From: Amycolatopsis coloradensis
Lineage (GTDB): Bacteria > Actinomycetota > Actinomycetes > Mycobacteriales > Pseudonocardiaceae
Length of the DNA stretch: 64,000 nt
Direction: 5' to 3'
Assembly: GCF_001953865.1 (NCBI RefSeq)
Contig: NZ_MQUQ01000002.1
Span: forward strand, 114,047 to 178,046
How positions within the stretch are numbered: the first letter of the stretch is position 1; every line of letters begins with the position of its first letter. Position numbers and translations under genes: made by a program. Positions 63,043-64,000 of the stretch are shown here, piece after piece. A model generated the notes under the pieces. That model did no database searches. It saw nothing but the letters and a program-made list of their open reading frames with translations, and was not told the DNA's origin.

Positions 63043-63525
63043 ATGGGCATCACCACGGCGAAAGAAGCCGCCTACGACCCGCGCGTGGTCGCGTTCGGCC
63101 GGATGATGGGCGCGGCGAACCGGCTCGAATATCTGCTCGGCCGCGCGCTGGAGACCGAATGCGGGATCTCGCACCTGATGTTCGAGGTGCTGCTGATCCT
63201 CGGCAGAGCGGGCGAAGCCGGGATGAGCATGCGCGCGATCGCGCAGGAGCAGGTGCTGACCACCGGCGGCGCGACCCGGCTGGTCGACCGGATGACGACG
63301 CTCGGCCTGGTCGTGCGCGCTTCCGCTCCGGAAGACCGCCGCGTGCAACTCGTGCGGCTGACCGGCGAGGGCGAGGAGACGGCCGTGCGGGCGGCGCGGA
63401 TACACGTCGAGAACATCCAGCGGCTCTTCCTCGATCCGCTGCCCACGGATCATCGCGAACAGTTCACGCTGGACCTGCGGACGCTGAGTCATTCCGCACG
63501 TGACGCACTCCCCAGGCTCCGCTAG
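63043..63525 (+). CDS. MarR-family transcriptional regulator
   Basis: 160 residues. The winged helix includes MFEVLLILGRAGEAGMSMRA, then AQEQVLTTGGATRLVDRMTT and SAPEDRRVQLVRLTGEGEET (wing with the conserved D-R). It starts one base after the pucR stop, so both regulators are probably made together. MarR proteins often sense phenolics or urate (HucR/MftR type), but I do not see features that pick out a urate pocket. Confidence 0.88.
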   Translation: MGITTAKEAAYDPRVVAFGRMMGAANRLEYLLGRALETECGISHLMFEVLLILGRAGEAGMSMRAIAQEQVLTTGGATRLVDRMTTLGLVVRASAPEDRRVQLVRLTGEGEETAVRAARIHVENIQRLFLDPLPTDHREQFTLDLRTLSHSARDALPRLR

Positions 63526-63560
63526 GAATATCTGACTCGTCAGGCATCGTTGGTCCCGGC

Positions 63561-64000
63561 ATGAGGCTCATCTATGTCTTCGACGCGTACTGCGGCTGGT
63601 CCTACGGCTTCGCCAGGACCATGGCCGACGTCGCGCACCGGCATCCGGACCTGCCGGTCGAGGTGGTGTCCGGCGGCCTGTTCATCGGCGGGCGCCGGGT
63701 GCCGATCCGGCAATTCGGCCACGTCCAAGGAGCCAACGCCGAGATCACCCGCCGAACCGGGGCACCGTTCGGCGAAAGCTACGAACGCCTCATCGCGGAC
63801 GGCGAGTTCGTCATGGACTCCGAGGCCGCCGCGTGCGGAATGGCGGCGTTGCGCGAAGTCGCGCCGCAGCGGGCGGTCCGGCTCGCGGCCTTGCTGCAAG
63901 AGGCTTTCTATCTCGACGGGCTGAGCCTGTCCGAACCGTCGACGTACCGAGTGGTCGCCCGGCGGGCGGGCCTGGACGGGGACGCCGTCGAAGCCGCACT
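63561..64000 (+). CDS. DsbA-family protein, cut off by window end
   Basis: At least 146 residues; the 3' end is outside the window. The thioredoxin-like opening IYVFDAYCGWSYGFARTMAD has the usual DsbA/FrnE place for CxxC but reads Cys11-Gly-Trp-Ser14, so only one cysteine remains. The helical insert DGEFVMDSEAAACGMAALRE and EAFYLDGLSLSEPSTYRVVA fits DsbA-like polyketide-pathway or FrnE proteins. With one cysteine it may act as an isomerase, a glutathione/mycothiol transferase-like enzyme or not as an oxidant at all. Confidence 0.75.
   Translation, partial: MRLIYVFDAYCGWSYGFARTMADVAHRHPDLPVEVVSGGLFIGGRRVPIRQFGHVQGANAEITRRTGAPFGESYERLIADGEFVMDSEAAACGMAALREVAPQRAVRLAALLQEAFYLDGLSLSEPSTYRVVARRAGLDGDAVEAA

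Overview
This is a chromosomal window from a high-GC actinobacterium. The gene order (amt-glnB-glnD ... ffh ... rpsP-khpA-rimM-trmD-rplS-lepB-rnhB-DUF2469-yraN-comM-dprA-xerC-whiG ... rpsB-tsf-pyrH-frr-cdsA ... rlmN), a WhiG-type sporulation sigma factor, a Ku protein, frequent GTG/TTG starts and many ATGA/TGATG stop-start overlaps all fit a filamentous member of the Pseudonocardiaceae, most like Amycolatopsis. The genus is an inference from layout and style, not a measurement.

Layout. 1-8.5 kb is accessory: a truncated secreted alpha/beta hydrolase, a class V aminotransferase, a secreted Asp-box (BNR) repeat protein, a TauE/SafE permease divergent from an AraC regulator, an ABM monooxygenase, a DUF1206 membrane protein, a SRPBCC protein and a decayed dihydrofolate-reductase-family gene behind it. 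rlmN (8.5-9.6 kb) is followed by an orphan YcaO protein, a PadR regulator with a clear operator, a methyltransferase, a two-domain VOC protein and a secreted carboxylesterase. 15.8-20 kb is the core block cdsA-frr-pyrH-tsf-rpsB. 20-31 kb holds an M23 peptidase, an unusual 21-bp-period repeat array, and the whiG-to-rpsP core block. 31-44 kb runs through two CPBP proteases, an amidohydrolase, ffh, a pentapeptide-repeat membrane protein, ku, an EamA transporter and the nitrogen-sensing operon amt-glnB-glnD with GlnR-like boxes upstream. 44-46 kb has an RlmA-type rRNA methyltransferase, a FhuF-like Fe-S protein and a 58-codon membrane protein.

46-63.5 kb is a purine-degradation locus. It encodes purine uptake (NCS2 permease), guanine deaminase, 8-oxoguanine deaminase, three-subunit xanthine dehydrogenase, factor-independent uricase, HIU hydrolase, OHCU decarboxylase, allantoinase and allantoicase. 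Together these take guanine or xanthine to ureidoglycolate and urea. Candidate regulators are PucR, MarR and a DauR/YheO-like HTH protein; three distinct palindromes sit in front of the catabolic genes. The block is interrupted by a secreted alpha/beta hydrolase, a TetR regulator and a secreted Ig-like protein. A DsbA-like gene runs off the right edge.

The most unusual structures are the 10-unit 21-bp-period array between the M23 gene and whiG (five units one way, five the other), perfect long intergenic hairpins at 46.2 and 54.0 kb that look like genus-level repeat families, the orphan YcaO with a degenerate docking domain, and two perfect DnaA boxes far from any replication gene. I saw no tRNA or rRNA genes, CRISPR arrays, insertion sequences or prophage.
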